Origin: Kosakonia oryzendophytica
GTDB taxonomy: Bacteria > Pseudomonadota > Gammaproteobacteria > Enterobacterales > Enterobacteriaceae
Assembly: GCF_900094925.1 (NCBI RefSeq)
Contig: NZ_FMAY01000011.1
Coordinates: 81,832 to 145,831 of the forward strand
Length of the DNA: 64,000 nt
Direction of reading: 5' to 3'
The position numbers and the translations under genes were made by a program. The notes under the pieces were generated by a model. That model searched no databases, was not told the DNA's origin, and was given only the letters and a program-made list of their open reading frames with translations. Below, piece after piece: positions 46,304-55,792 of the stretch. Position 1 is the first letter of the stretch. Each line of letters starts with the position of its first letter.

Positions 46304-47092
46304 TTACGCGCCTCCCACGCCGCTCAGGTAACGGCCAGGCGTCTGTCCGAGCCCTTTTTTAAACATGGTGATAAATGCCGTTGTCGAGTCATACCCTAAC
46401 GTGTGGGCTATCTGCTGTACCGACTGGCCGCCAATCAGCAAGCGCAGCGCAAGGATCAGCTGCATTTGATGCCGCCAGCGACGAAAGCTTAAGCCTGTCT
46501 CTTTCACCACCAACCGCGCCAGATTGCGCTCACTCATGGCAAACGTCTGAGCCCACTGCGCCAGGGTTTGTCTGCCAGCTGGATCGGCTTCCATGCTCTC
46601 CACCATCTGATAAATCTTCGGGTGCGACGACACCGGCAACTGTAGTTGCATTTGCGGTTGTTCTGGCAACTCATCAAACAGCACCTGCACCAGCCGTTGC
46701 GTGGCAGGCTGCCGCCGCTGCGCAGGCGAACGTGACGCCAGGGCGACAATAAGCTCACGCACCAGCGAAGACGTTTTTAATGTACAGCAGTGCTGCGGCA
46801 TCACCACCGACCAGGGTTCGATAAACAAAAAATAGAGTTGCGCCCCCGGCGTGGCGTGATTGCTGTGGGGGACAAGGCCCGGTAACCACATCGCATGGTG
46901 CGGCGGCACCATCCAGCGAGCATGCTCAACTTCACAGGTGATCGCCCCTTTCAGCGCCAGAATCAACTGCCCTTTGCGATGACAGTGCGCCGGGATCCGC
47001 TGCTCATCTTCATTGACGGTAATGCTGAATGCCACCGCCGCCTCCTGCTGGCTATCAGGATCGTAACCACCAAGGCCGAGTCCGTGCATCAA
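46304..47092 (-). CDS. nimR: AraC-family regulator NimR
   Basis: 262 residues. N-terminal cupin-like sensor (PAHCHRKGQLILALKGAITCEVEHARWMVPPHHAMWLPGLVPH) and C-terminal double helix-turn-helix (MSERNLARLVVKETGLSFRRWRHQMQLILAL...IAHTLGYDSTTAFITMFKKGLGQTPGRY). Matches E. coli YeaM/NimR, which represses the divergent nimT. The 96-bp shared gap would hold the operator. ATG 47089 is an equal alternative start. Confidence 0.9.
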   Translation of the reverse strand: MMHGLGLGGYDPDSQQEAAVAFSITVNEDEQRIPAHCHRKGQLILALKGAITCEVEHARWMVPPHHAMWLPGLVPHSNHATPGAQLYFLFIEPWSVVMPQHCCTLKTSSLVRELIVALASRSPAQRRQPATQRLVQVLFDELPEQPQMQLQLPVSSHPKIYQMVESMEADPAGRQTLAQWAQTFAMSERNLARLVVKETGLSFRRWRHQMQLILALRLLIGGQSVQQIAHTLGYDSTTAFITMFKKGLGQTPGRYLSGVGGA

Positions 47093-47188
47093 TTTGTCCG
47101 AATTTAGCGATAAACTGTCATTTTAGCTTGATTCAAACAGGAGAAAAAATCGTTATCGTAACCCTCTGTTTTTCATTCTGAGAACCCA

Positions 47189-48376
47189 ATGACCACTTCT
47201 CTTCTTTCCCGTGGCAAACAAGGCACCCTGCTGATTGCCGGGATCCTGATGATTGCGACCACACTCCGCGTCACCTTTACCGGCGCGGCCCCGTTACTGG
47301 ACGTCATTCGTGCAGAGTATGGACTCACCACGGCACAGACCGGTCTGCTCACCACCCTACCGCTGTTGGCCTTTGCGCTGGTATCGCCGCTGGCGGCCGG
47401 CGTCGCCCGCCGTTTTGGTATGGAACGCAGCCTGTTTGCCGCGCTGGTGTTGATTAGTGCCGGGATTGCCCTTCGCTCGCTCCCCTCGGCCACGCTGTTG
47501 TTTGTTGGCACCGCGATTATTGGTTGCGGAATCGCGTTGGGAAACGTGCTGTTGCCGGGGATTATCAAGCGTGATTTTGCCGGGCATGTTGCAAAACTCA
47601 CCGGCGCGTATTCCCTGACCATGGGCGGTGCCGCCGCACTGGGTTCCGCCGCCGTCGTGCCACTGGCGGAACAGGGCGCAGGTTGGCAAGGCGCATTGCT
47701 GGCACTGATGATATTTCCGTTGCTGGCGATGGTGCTCTGGTTACCCGGATTGCGCCATGGCGCTGCCGCCAACTTGAGCCGTTCCAGCGCATTATACAGC
47801 CGTGGGATCTGGCGTTCGGCGCTGGCGTGGCAACTTACGCTGTTTCTGGGGATCAACTCGTTAATTTATTACATCGTGATTGGCTGGTTACCGTCGATCC
47901 TGACCACGCTGGGCTTCAGCGAGATGCAGGCGGGTTCATTACACGGTATTTTGCAGTTAGCCACAGCCGCTCCCGGCTTGCTGGTGCCGTTGATCCTGCC
48001 TCGCCTGAACGATCAACGCGGGATTGCCGCACTGGTCGCGTTGATGTGTGCCGCCGGTTCACTGGGATTGTGGCTATTGCCCGACCATGCGGCCCTGTGG
48101 GTTGTGGTGTTTGGCTTTGGTTCCGGTGCCACGATGATCCTGGGACTGACGTTTATCGGCCTGCGCGCCCACTCTGCGCACCAGGCCGCCGCCCTTTCCG
48201 GGATGGCGCAAGCAGTCGGGTATTTGCTGGCTGCCTGCGGGCCGCCATTAATGGGGAAAATCCATGATGCCAGTGGCGACTGGCATATTCCGCTGCTGCT
48301 CTGCGCACTGTTATCCGTGGTGATGGCAGTATGCGGCGCGCTGGCCGGTCGTGATAAAGCAGGGGTTAATCCGTAA
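47189..48376 (+). CDS. nimT: 2-nitroimidazole exporter NimT (MFS)
   Basis: 395 residues, twelve hydrophobic segments, CynX/NimT branch of the major facilitator superfamily. Conserved IAGILMIATTLRVTFTGAAPLLD and VARRFGMERSLFAALVLISAGI (loop 2-3 motif). E. coli YeaN/NimT exports 2-nitroimidazole. Terminator shared with the convergent amidotransferase gene. Confidence 0.93.
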   Translation: MTTSLLSRGKQGTLLIAGILMIATTLRVTFTGAAPLLDVIRAEYGLTTAQTGLLTTLPLLAFALVSPLAAGVARRFGMERSLFAALVLISAGIALRSLPSATLLFVGTAIIGCGIALGNVLLPGIIKRDFAGHVAKLTGAYSLTMGGAAALGSAAVVPLAEQGAGWQGALLALMIFPLLAMVLWLPGLRHGAAANLSRSSALYSRGIWRSALAWQLTLFLGINSLIYYIVIGWLPSILTTLGFSEMQAGSLHGILQLATAAPGLLVPLILPRLNDQRGIAALVALMCAAGSLGLWLLPDHAALWVVVFGFGSGATMILGLTFIGLRAHSAHQAAALSGMAQAVGYLLAACGPPLMGKIHDASGDWHIPLLLCALLSVVMAVCGALAGRDKAGVNP

Positions 48377-48391
48377 CGCCACACATAAAAA

Positions 48392-48416
48392 AACAGGCCC
48401 GCAGGCCTGTTCTTCT
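48392..48416. terminator. Bidirectional terminator after nimT
   Basis: Perfect stem AACAGGCC / GGCCTGTT, loop CGCA, with A run before and TCTTCTT after. Confidence 0.85.
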
Positions 48417-49123
48417 TATTCGCACGCCGCGCGCAGCATCGCCTGCACGAGCGGTACCGGTCGCCCGGCAAGCGCAGCGCGTTCATGCTGGAACAGTGTC
48501 GCGACATAGAACGGGTGCGTCACCAGCTCCACCGCACGGATTTCCCCCTCTTCATCCCACCCGGTCACCCGCAGGTTGCCGCTTTCCAGTTCGTGGGCAA
48601 ATTCCGGTGATACACCAAAATTGCACCGGTAGGCCTCTTCAATCATCTCGCGACCATAAGCACGGGCAATCAGCGTATTGGGCCGCAGTTCAATGGTGCC
48701 AGTCTGGTCCACCAGCGCGCAACTGAGCGCGGAGATAACCATCCGGCCTTCGTGATCGGTCTCTGCATGCGCCGCATCCCCCCAGCCCAATACATTGCGG
48801 GCGTACTCAATCACCGCATGCTGGAAACCGCCGCAGGTAGCGAGGAACGGAATGGCATTTTCCCGCGCAAACTGGATGGCAAGAAACGCGCCACGGGCAT
48901 TTTTATAAGGACTTCCAGGGACAACCCAGATGGCATCATAGCCTACCAGATCTTCGTAACTGGTAATTTCACTGGTCGGAAGCCAGTCGTAATCTGCGGT
49001 GATCTCCAGCACGGCGGCGGCATCGTCAATTGCCAATGGGATGGCCTGGTGCGCGACAATGTCATGGTTATAGTCGCCAATTAACGCGATGCGGAGTGTT
49101 TTCTTCGGAGGGATATGCTGCAT
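48416..49123 (-). CDS. CTP-synthase C-terminal-like glutamine amidotransferase
   Basis: 235 residues, class I amidotransferase fold without the CTP synthetase domain. Start KTLRIALIGDYNHDIVAHQAIPLAI; VVPGSPYKNARG takes the place of the PGG-F loop; nucleophile Cys97 in FLATCGGFQHAVIEYARN; C-terminal VTHPFYVATLFQHE bears a His-Pro like the catalytic HPE triad, although Glu is replaced by Phe. Absent at this place in E. coli. Function unknown; it could be a stand-alone amidase. Confidence 0.8.
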   Translation of the reverse strand: MQHIPPKKTLRIALIGDYNHDIVAHQAIPLAIDDAAAVLEITADYDWLPTSEITSYEDLVGYDAIWVVPGSPYKNARGAFLAIQFARENAIPFLATCGGFQHAVIEYARNVLGWGDAAHAETDHEGRMVISALSCALVDQTGTIELRPNTLIARAYGREMIEEAYRCNFGVSPEFAHELESGNLRVTGWDEEGEIRAVELVTHPFYVATLFQHERAALAGRPVPLVQAMLRAACE

Positions 49124-49268
49124 GAAAGTGTCCTTATGCCGGAGCCAATAACGAGTAACATAAGGAATATCACATTAGCCGTCTTTTAATGTCATCACAA
49201 CACCTTAAAATCGGCAGGCCTGTTATCGCATCGGATATAAAAAATCGGATTTACCGGAGTTAATCACA

Positions 49269-49784
49269 GTGGCGGAACCCGTGCAGCAGACTAAAATCCT
49301 CGTCAGTGCCTGTCTGATGGGCTTTAAAGTGCGTTACAACGGCAGTGAAAAAGCGGCATTACAGGAGACGTTGCAGCGCTGGCAGCAAGAAAACAGGCTG
49401 ATCATCCACTGCCCTGAGCTGGCCGCAGGTCTGGCGGTTCCGCGACAACCGGCGGAAATCGTCAGCGGCAACGGTGCCGATGTCATGCGCGGCAGCGCAC
49501 GGATCCTCGAAAATAGCGGTCACGATGTGACGGCACATTACCAACTGGCGGCATGGCTGGCGCTACAGGCCGCACAACATGCACGCTGCAGCGCTGCGCT
49601 GCTGACCGATGGCAGTCCCACCTGCGGCAGCCAGTTCATTTATGACGGCACCTTCAGCGGCACTCAGCAACCCGGAATGGGTGTGGCTGCTGCGCTACTT
49701 GAGCAACATGGCATCCGCGTTTTTTCCGCAGAGCAATTACCGGCGCTGGTAGCCTGGGTTAACGAAAGGGAGAAAAGTCAGTGA
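49269..49784 (+). CDS. DUF523 family protein (TudS-like)
   Basis: 171 residues from GTG 49269 (CGGAG upstream). Three conserved cysteines at SACLMGFKVRYNG, IHCPELAAGL and DGSPTCGSQFIYDG, the pattern used by DUF523 2-thiouracil desulfurases to hold an Fe-S cluster. It overlaps yeaO in GTGA, so the two are coupled. Exact substrate unknown; the desulfurase role is by family only. Confidence 0.85.
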   Translation: MAEPVQQTKILVSACLMGFKVRYNGSEKAALQETLQRWQQENRLIIHCPELAAGLAVPRQPAEIVSGNGADVMRGSARILENSGHDVTAHYQLAAWLALQAAQHARCSAALLTDGSPTCGSQFIYDGTFSGTQQPGMGVAAALLEQHGIRVFSAEQLPALVAWVNEREKSQ

Positions 49785-50128
49785 TCCAATGCAAACGCGT
49801 GTATGACGCCGCATCCGACAGTGATGGTTACCGGGTACTGGTCGACAGACTGTGGCCGCGAGGCGTGAAAAAAACAGATCTGCCCTATGATGAGTGGAAT
49901 AAGGATCTGGCCCCATCGACCGCGCTACGCAAAGCTTTACACGGCGAAGCCATCGATTTTGCCGCCTTCAGTGAAAGCTATCATCAGGAGCTGGCCGCGC
50001 ACCAGGACGAAGGGAAACAGCTGGCAGCGCGGGGTAAAAAAAGCACTGTCACGCTGTTATACGCGGCGAAGGACACGCAGCAAAACCACGCCGAAGTTCT
50101 GGCAACGTGGTTGCGTTCGCTGGTTTAG
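49781..50128 (+). CDS. yeaO: YeaO, DUF488 protein
   Basis: 115 residues from GTG 49781, which overlaps the DUF523 stop by four bases. Conserved IQCKRVYDAASDSDGYRVLVDRLWPRGVKKTDLPYDEWNKDLAPS and LLYAAKDTQQNHAEVLATWL. Function unknown. Its 3-prime end overlaps the convergent small gene by four bases. Confidence 0.92.
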   Translation: MIQCKRVYDAASDSDGYRVLVDRLWPRGVKKTDLPYDEWNKDLAPSTALRKALHGEAIDFAAFSESYHQELAAHQDEGKQLAARGKKSTVTLLYAAKDTQQNHAEVLATWLRSLV

Positions 50129-50430
50129 TCGATAACGCGCTCCAGCACGTCCTGCGGCTGACTGTCAGGCATGAGCGGCATCAGGTGTTCTGCGCGAACA
50201 AACGCAAAACCGTGCTGGCCATCAAACGCGGTCACATTACCGATCACCAGCCACAGCGCACGGGTGGCGTTTCGCGGCAATTCGGTCATCACCCCATTGA
50301 CCGGGTTCAACATGCGTTCACCCGGCTGACACAACCCGAACAATTCAACTGATTTACCGATATTGCCCCGTCCGTTGGCAGTTTGGGCACCGATCACCAT
50401 TGCCAGGCAGCCCGGTCGTAACTGGAACAT
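50125..50430 (-). CDS. Small conserved hypothetical protein
   Basis: 101 residues from MFQLRPGCLAMVIGAQTANGRGNIGKSVELFGLCQPGERMLNP. The frame continues further upstream, but ATG 50430 with GAGAGAAG in front gives a compact protein; its start recalls the SH3-like small proteins found on phage and mobile elements. No signal peptide. I do not recognise a function. Confidence 0.6.
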   Translation of the reverse strand: MFQLRPGCLAMVIGAQTANGRGNIGKSVELFGLCQPGERMLNPVNGVMTELPRNATRALWLVIGNVTAFDGQHGFAFVRAEHLMPLMPDSQPQDVLERVID

Positions 50431-50623
50431 ACTTCTCTCACGTATTCGCTGGAAAATAAGATAATTCTTAATTGAAGTGTACCCTGGCAAGACGGTTAGT
50501 GTCACGATCCGGATGGCAACCCATTGCGCCCCCCCCTGCCCACCCCCGTTTTTTCCTGAAATGACCTCGCCACAGACCGACTGAGAAAAAAAGATGGCAT
50601 GCGGCATCTTCATGATTTCTCCA

Positions 50624-50651
50624 TTGTTACTGCACTTTTACCCCCTATAGT
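50624..50651 (+). promoter_or_regulatory. Promoter of a candidate small RNA
   Basis: TTGTTA, 16 bases, TATAGT (preceded by C-rich sequence), facing a short structured stretch that ends in a strong terminator. Confidence 0.5.
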
Positions 50652-50657
50652 GGGTCC

Positions 50658-50736
50658 TGTTCTCACCCATGACCAGAGAACATCATTCCGTAATCAATGA
50701 GTTTTTTGCCCCGCTTCATCAACGGGGCTTTTTTTC
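50658..50736 (+). ncRNA. Candidate intergenic small RNA
   Basis: About 80 bases between the promoter and a rho-independent terminator (GCCCCG 50708-50713 / CGGGGC 50723-50728, then seven T). A first hairpin TGTTCTC / GAGAACA (50658-50664, 50676-50682) lies at the 5-prime end, and a single-stranded middle (TCATTCCGTAATCAATGAG) could pair with targets. No open reading frame of note. It could also be an attenuator leader for dgcP, whose start is 130 bases on. Confidence 0.45.
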
Positions 50737-50867
50737 GCTCTCTTCCGGTTTGAATGATCCTCTACCCTGATGTATACAAAAATAACCCGCTTCATGGTTT
50801 AATACCGCGCACTCGGAATATCCTGTATCAATGTGTACGGCGGGTTTGTACACAGGAGCCCAACGTC

Positions 50868-51896
50868 ATGTCAGATTTTATTCTTGCTCGCGTTTCAGAG
50901 ACCCTTTCGAAAACGCAATCGCTGGAAAGCCTGGTTCACCAGTTGCTGGAAATGCTTGAAATGGTGACAGAGATGGAATCGACTTACCTGACCAAAATTG
51001 ACAATGACGCCCGCCTGCAACACATTGTTTATTCACGTAATACGAAACAACTTACTATCCCGGAAGGCTTCTCCCTGCCGTGGGGTGACAGTTTATGTAA
51101 GCGCGCACTGGATGACGGCTGCCCGTTCAGCAATGATGTGGCAACGATGTGGGGAGATTGCGAAGCGGCGAAAGCCCTTGGCATCACCACCTATTTAAGT
51201 ACGCCGGTGCAACTGGCAGACGGCTCGCTGTATGGCACATTGTGCGCCGCCAGTAACGCAAAGAAGTCGCTCAGCGTGCGTGGCGAACAAGTGTTGCATC
51301 TGTTCGCCGGTCTGATTGCGCGCACCATTGAAAAAGAGCATCTGGTCAATCAACTGCGTGAAGCCAATGCCGCGTTAATTGCTCACTCGTATACCGATGC
51401 ATTGACCGGTTTACCGAATCGACGGGCCATTTTCGATAACCTGTCAGCACTGTTTTCACAGGCCCGCAACCGCAATCACTACATCATTATTGCGTTTATC
51501 GATCTTGATAATTTTAAAGTTATTAACGATCAGCTCGGCCACGAAGCAGGCGATCAGTTCTTGATCGAAGTGGGACAGCGAATTGCGCAGGAAGGCGATA
51601 ACAACGCTATTGCCGGTCGACTCGGCGGCGATGAGTTCCTGATAGCCTGCCTTGGCGGTCCACTCGATGAGCCACAAAAACTTCACCTCGCATCGTTGAA
51701 AAAAAGTCTGGATAAGTCGATTAGCGGGCAATATGTGCTGGGGAAAATTCACATTTTCTACCCAGGAGCCAGCATTGGCGTGATTGAAATCAACCCGAAT
51801 CTTACGGATGAAGATGGTGCGTTGCGTGCGGCTGATGAAGTGATGTATCAGGTAAAAAATAACAAAGAAAAAAAAACCTTTCAGCGCCTCGATTAA
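50868..51896 (+). CDS. dgcP: Diguanylate cyclase DgcP (YeaP)
   Basis: Makes cyclic di-GMP; in E. coli it localises to the cell poles. 342 residues from MSDFILARVSETLSKTQSLESLV. GAF domain about 15-165; GGDEF domain about 180-335 with YTDALTGLPNRRAIF, FIDLDNFKVINDQLGHEAGDQFL and an intact RLGGDEFLIA active site. CAGGAG upstream selects ATG 50868 over the longer open frame. Confidence 0.95.
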   Translation: MSDFILARVSETLSKTQSLESLVHQLLEMLEMVTEMESTYLTKIDNDARLQHIVYSRNTKQLTIPEGFSLPWGDSLCKRALDDGCPFSNDVATMWGDCEAAKALGITTYLSTPVQLADGSLYGTLCAASNAKKSLSVRGEQVLHLFAGLIARTIEKEHLVNQLREANAALIAHSYTDALTGLPNRRAIFDNLSALFSQARNRNHYIIIAFIDLDNFKVINDQLGHEAGDQFLIEVGQRIAQEGDNNAIAGRLGGDEFLIACLGGPLDEPQKLHLASLKKSLDKSISGQYVLGKIHIFYPGASIGVIEINPNLTDEDGALRAADEVMYQVKNNKEKKTFQRLD

Positions 51897-51993
51897 GCAG
51901 ATCCTGGGGCGTGAATGGCTTGAGAAAAATCTCATTTTCTTCTATTTCTTATACAATTGATTTCTGGCGATTATCGCCAGTGAAGGAGTTTTC

Positions 51994-52068
51994 GTGAGAA
52001 AGACAACTATCATTATGCTTATTGTGGCGATCGTCGCCGTTGCCGGAACGCAATTCGGCTGGTGGTAA
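51994..52068 (+). CDS. yoaJ: YoaJ, 24-residue membrane peptide
   Basis: Starts at GTG 51994, seven bases after GAAGGAG, and reads MRKTTIIMLIVAIVAVAGTQFGWW, very close to E. coli YoaJ. It is one hydrophobic helix, probably inserted in the inner membrane. The E. coli partner yoaK is not present between dgcP and this gene. A hairpin (CTGGCGA/TCGCCAG, 51964-51980) lies just upstream. Confidence 0.88.
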   Translation: MRKTTIIMLIVAIVAVAGTQFGWW

Positions 52069-52167
52069 TACTGAGCAGTTAATTTTTTGCATCTTCACTT
52101 CCCGTGCATATGATGGCGTCATCCGAGCAGAACACCGTTGTCTCATTTATTTGGGCAGGAGCTCGCT

Positions 52168-53991
52168 ATGTTCACTGGTCTGAAAAAAAGCGAAAGCAAA
52201 CGGCATGCAGCGCTGGAACTATTGAGTAAACAAGATAAACCCCGCGATGCTGCTCTTGCTGAGTTTGCAAATCTGGCATGTGAAGTCATGGGGGTCGATG
52301 GATGCTTTATTAGCACATTCGACGACGATTACCAATATATTAAATATGTTAAAAACATTCCCATCGATCATGTCCAAATTTGCATCGAACAGACGATGTG
52401 CCAATATTCCCTGCGGGCGTGCCAGACGGTTATTTGCTCCGATACGCGGGTTGATGATCGATTTAATTACCAGCCGCTGGTAAAAAGCGGCGATATTATT
52501 TTTTACGCCTCCGCGCCAATGATCAATAAAGACGGCGTGGTCCTCGGAACATTGTGTGTCAGTCACCCGGAGACCTATGTTCCCTCTTCCAGGCAGGTAA
52601 CAAACTTTCATCGCGTTGCTTCTCTCGCCGCCGTCTTTCTGGAATCCTGTTACGCTGCCGGTCTGGTAGATGCAGTGACCGGCCTGCCGAATCGGCAGTT
52701 TTTGATGAAAGAGATGGAACGGCTGACACACGAGAAAGTGAGCGGCAGCTATGGGTTGGTGATCTTTGACTGCATTGACATGGCGCGTGCTTATGAGCTG
52801 TCCCGCTATCTGGGGCTTGATGCGCTGGAAAAATTGCTACAGAGCTTTGGCCCCTCGCTACGTTCACGGCTGAAGCTGGAAGAGCCCGTTATGCTGTACG
52901 CCTTTACGACGGCGCGCTACGCCGTGCTGGTGGATATTGACCACGCGCTGAAGCTGGTGAAACGGACCAAGCGTTTGCCTTGCATTCAGGCCAAAGTTGC
53001 TGGTGATATTGATATTAATCTGAAGATCCATGCCGGTTACGTTAAGTTTTCCCCGCAGGAAGATAACGCGCAGGAAATTGTGCGCCAGGGCATTAGCGCA
53101 CTGCATGAATCGATCCGCCAGGATATCCCGGTGTTGCAGTTCAACCCCATCCTCGATCACAAGCGTAATAAAGATTTCAAGCTTCTGTATGATCTCAGCG
53201 AGGCCATTAAATCCCCGAACCAGCTTTATCTCGTTTATCAGCCCAAAATTTCGTTACAAACCGGGAAAACGGAAGGTGTGGAAGCGTTGCTGCGCTGGAA
53301 GCATCCGCAACTGGGGAATATCTCTCCGGCGGTGATCGTGGCGCTGGCGGAAAAGACCACGCTGATGAGGGATCTCACCCAGTGGGTCATTACAAGGGTC
53401 ATTGCTCAGCTTAAGGTCTGGAGACAACAGGGTATCCTGTTGCCGGTCTCGATTAATGTGACGGTCAGTGACTTTTCGCGCCCCGGTTTTGCCGATGAAC
53501 TTCATCGCAACGTTGTTTCCGCAGGGCTCTATTCCTCGGACGTACGCATTGAGTGTCTGGAAACAGAGAAAGTGCTGGAGAGCGACCCGGCGCTGGAAGA
53601 GCTGGACAGACTCAAGTTGCTGGGCTTTACCATCCTGCTGGATGACTTTGGCGCCGGGTACAGCAACATCAGCTATCTGCGCCGGATCCCCATTGATGTG
53701 ATCAAACTTGACCGTTCGCTGGTCAGCCAGGTCACCACCGACCCCGGCAGCCGAATCATCGCCCGCAACGTCATTATGATGCTGAAAGAGTTGCAATATG
53801 TGGTGCTGGCGGAAGGGATCGAAGATCTGGAAACCGCACGCATGCTGGGTGAGTACGGTTGTGATGAGGCTCAGGGCTACTTTTTCTCGCGCCCACTCTC
53901 ACCGGAAGAAATCCCGGACTGGCTGGAAGACAGTAAACCGTTTCGCCTGCTGGCAAAGATGGCCACTGAACAGCATCAATATGGTTCCTGA
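52168..53991 (+). CDS. GAF/degenerate GGDEF/EAL cyclic-di-GMP phosphodiesterase
   Basis: 607 residues from MFTGLKKSESKRHAALELLSKQDK; CAGGAG precedes. GAF domain about 15-165 (MGVDGCFISTFDDDYQYIKYV, APMINKDGVVLGTLCVSHPE). The middle region (170-335) keeps AVTGLPNRQF but has no GGDEF signature. EAL domain about 350-600 with VEALLRW, SINVTVSD, ECLETE, DDFGAGYSN, IKLDRSLV, AEGIED and DEAQGYFFSRPL, i.e. all catalytic positions present. No signal peptide, so cytoplasmic. Probably degrades c-di-GMP, opposing DgcP. A damaged paralogue lies at 60333-61391. Confidence 0.9.
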   Translation: MFTGLKKSESKRHAALELLSKQDKPRDAALAEFANLACEVMGVDGCFISTFDDDYQYIKYVKNIPIDHVQICIEQTMCQYSLRACQTVICSDTRVDDRFNYQPLVKSGDIIFYASAPMINKDGVVLGTLCVSHPETYVPSSRQVTNFHRVASLAAVFLESCYAAGLVDAVTGLPNRQFLMKEMERLTHEKVSGSYGLVIFDCIDMARAYELSRYLGLDALEKLLQSFGPSLRSRLKLEEPVMLYAFTTARYAVLVDIDHALKLVKRTKRLPCIQAKVAGDIDINLKIHAGYVKFSPQEDNAQEIVRQGISALHESIRQDIPVLQFNPILDHKRNKDFKLLYDLSEAIKSPNQLYLVYQPKISLQTGKTEGVEALLRWKHPQLGNISPAVIVALAEKTTLMRDLTQWVITRVIAQLKVWRQQGILLPVSINVTVSDFSRPGFADELHRNVVSAGLYSSDVRIECLETEKVLESDPALEELDRLKLLGFTILLDDFGAGYSNISYLRRIPIDVIKLDRSLVSQVTTDPGSRIIARNVIMMLKELQYVVLAEGIEDLETARMLGEYGCDEAQGYFFSRPLSPEEIPDWLEDSKPFRLLAKMATEQHQYGS

Positions 53992-54120
53992 GCGCTGACG
54001 TTGCCTGACTGTTCTCCTTCTCAACAGTCGGGCTGTGTCACAAAAATGTCATAAAGACCTTATTCTATTTCATCTCAATGCGTTACCCCTGCCGTCGTTT
54101 TTTACCCCGTGTAACAGGAT

Positions 54121-54148
54121 TAAAGCCAAACTGAAAACCTGTCGATAG
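54121..54148 (+). promoter_or_regulatory. Possible flagellar (sigma-28) promoter of the MCP gene
   Basis: TAAAGCCA followed by GTCGATAG resembles TAAAGTTT-N11-GCCGATAA, but with 12 bases between. It lies 55 bases before the start codon. Confidence 0.4.
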
Positions 54149-54202
54149 TTCAGGTGTGCGCTCTGTTTTTGCGCCTCACCAGACAATGGGAAGTAATGCG
54201 TT

Positions 54203-55792
54203 ATGAAACTCAACCACCTTACTATCGGGCAACGGCTCGGATTTCTGGCAACTCTGCTTTTGCTGGCGACGCTGTTTATTGGCATACGTGGCTTGTCCAT
54301 CAATGCCAGCGGATTAGTGCAAAACCAGCACATTATGGCCACGGAGAAGGTGGTTGCGGACAGCATTGATACCGCCCGCAACGCGCAGGTCCAGTTCAAA
54401 ATTCAGGTACAAGAATGGAAAAATACCTTGCTTCGCGGTGCACAAAGTCAGGAAGTGTTTGATAAATACAAAAATGCCTTTGTCGAGCAGAGCCAAAAAA
54501 CGCAGGCATTACTCAAAACCCTGAGTGAACTGCTGCCGGAAATAGGCCTTGCCAACACCGAAGCACTGAAAACCATCACGCTCCATGCCAGCCTGGAGCA
54601 GCACTATCTCGCCGCATTGCAACAGTACACGATTGGTGATGCCACCAGCGCTCAGCGCGTTGATCACCTGGTCACCGGTATCGATCGTGAACCGACGCGG
54701 ATGATCGATGAGATGGTCGCCACTACGCTCAAACAGGCAGCTGTTATCCGCCAGCAAACTGATGAACGTAACCTTGATCACTACCAGCAAACGCGGCTGA
54801 TGTTGATCATCGTGATGGCGCTGACACTGCTGGTCGGTTTGTTAATTACCTGGTGGCTGGTGCGCAGCATTACCCAACCGCTCGCACAGGCTGTTTCGGT
54901 CGCCCGTAATGTAGCTTCCGGCGACCTGCAATCCACTTTCACCATCAGTGGACGGGATGAAACTGCGGAGCTGATGCGTGCTCTGCAAGAGATGAACGGC
55001 AACCTGACGCGGATTGTCGCCGGGGTGCGTTCCGGAACAGAGACCATTGCCGGCGCCTCCCAGGAAATCGCCACTGGCAGCCGTGAGCTCTCTTCTCGTA
55101 ATGAAGCGCAAGCCAGCGCACTGGAACAAACAGCCGCATCGATGGAAGAGCTGACGTCGGTTGTGAAAAACAATGCTGAAAACTCGCGTGTCGCCAGCGA
55201 TATCACCCGCGAGGCCTTCCGTGTTGCTAATCAGGGTGGAGAAGTGGTCGAGCAAGTGGTAAACACCATGGGCGAAATTAACCAACTCTCCACTGAGATC
55301 AGCAGCATTATCGGTGTGATCGACAGCATCGCTTTTCAAACGAACATTCTGGCGCTGAATGCTGCAGTGGAAGCGGCTCGGGCCGGTACGGAAGGACGCG
55401 GTTTCGCCGTTGTCGCCTCAGAGGTTCGTGCACTTGCGCAGCGCTCTGCCACTGCCGCAAAAGAGATTGGCGCATTGATCCAGCGTTCGGTGCACCGTAT
55501 TGATGAAGGTCATGCTCTGGTAAAAAATGCCGGTAACGCGATGGGGGAAATCGTGCAAAGCGTTGAGCGCGTCAGCCAGTTAGTGGAAACCATTTCACTG
55601 GCCAGCAAAGAGCAGAGCGTCGGTATCGACCAGGTGCATGTCGCCATTACCCATATGGACGCCGCCACCCAACAAAACGCCACGCTATCGCAGCAATCAT
55701 CCGCGGCTGCGCACGCCATGCAACAACAAGCAGAGAATTTGCTTGAGATGGTACAAATCTTCAAACTGCGAGCACAGCATAACCCGCTGTAA
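54203..55792 (+). CDS. Methyl-accepting chemotaxis protein
   Basis: 529 residues. Membrane segment 1 (about 10-30), periplasmic sensor (about 31-198, predicted helical bundle, ligand unknown), membrane segment 2 (about 200-222), HAMP (about 223-275, with [19 protein letters not shown]). The signalling domain has the conserved hairpin tip [43 protein letters not shown]. It lacks the C-terminal NWETF tether for CheR/CheB (ends RAQHNPL). Acts with CheA/CheW. Confidence 0.95.
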   Translation: MKLNHLTIGQRLGFLATLLLLATLFIGIRGLSINASGLVQNQHIMATEKVVADSIDTARNAQVQFKIQVQEWKNTLLRGAQSQEVFDKYKNAFVEQSQKTQALLKTLSELLPEIGLANTEALKTITLHASLEQHYLAALQQYTIGDATSAQRVDHLVTGIDREPTRMIDEMVATTLKQAAVIRQQTDERNLDHYQQTRLMLIIVMALTLLVGLLITWWLVRSITQPLAQAVSVARNVASGDLQSTFTISGRDETAELMRALQEMNGNLTRIVAGVRSGTETIAGASQEIATGSRELSSRNEAQASALEQTAASMEELTSVVKNNAENSRVASDITREAFRVANQGGEVVEQVVNTMGEINQLSTEISSIIGVIDSIAFQTNILALNAAVEAARAGTEGRGFAVVASEVRALAQRSATAAKEIGALIQRSVHRIDEGHALVKNAGNAMGEIVQSVERVSQLVETISLASKEQSVGIDQVHVAITHMDAATQQNATLSQQSSAAAHAMQQQAENLLEMVQIFKLRAQHNPL

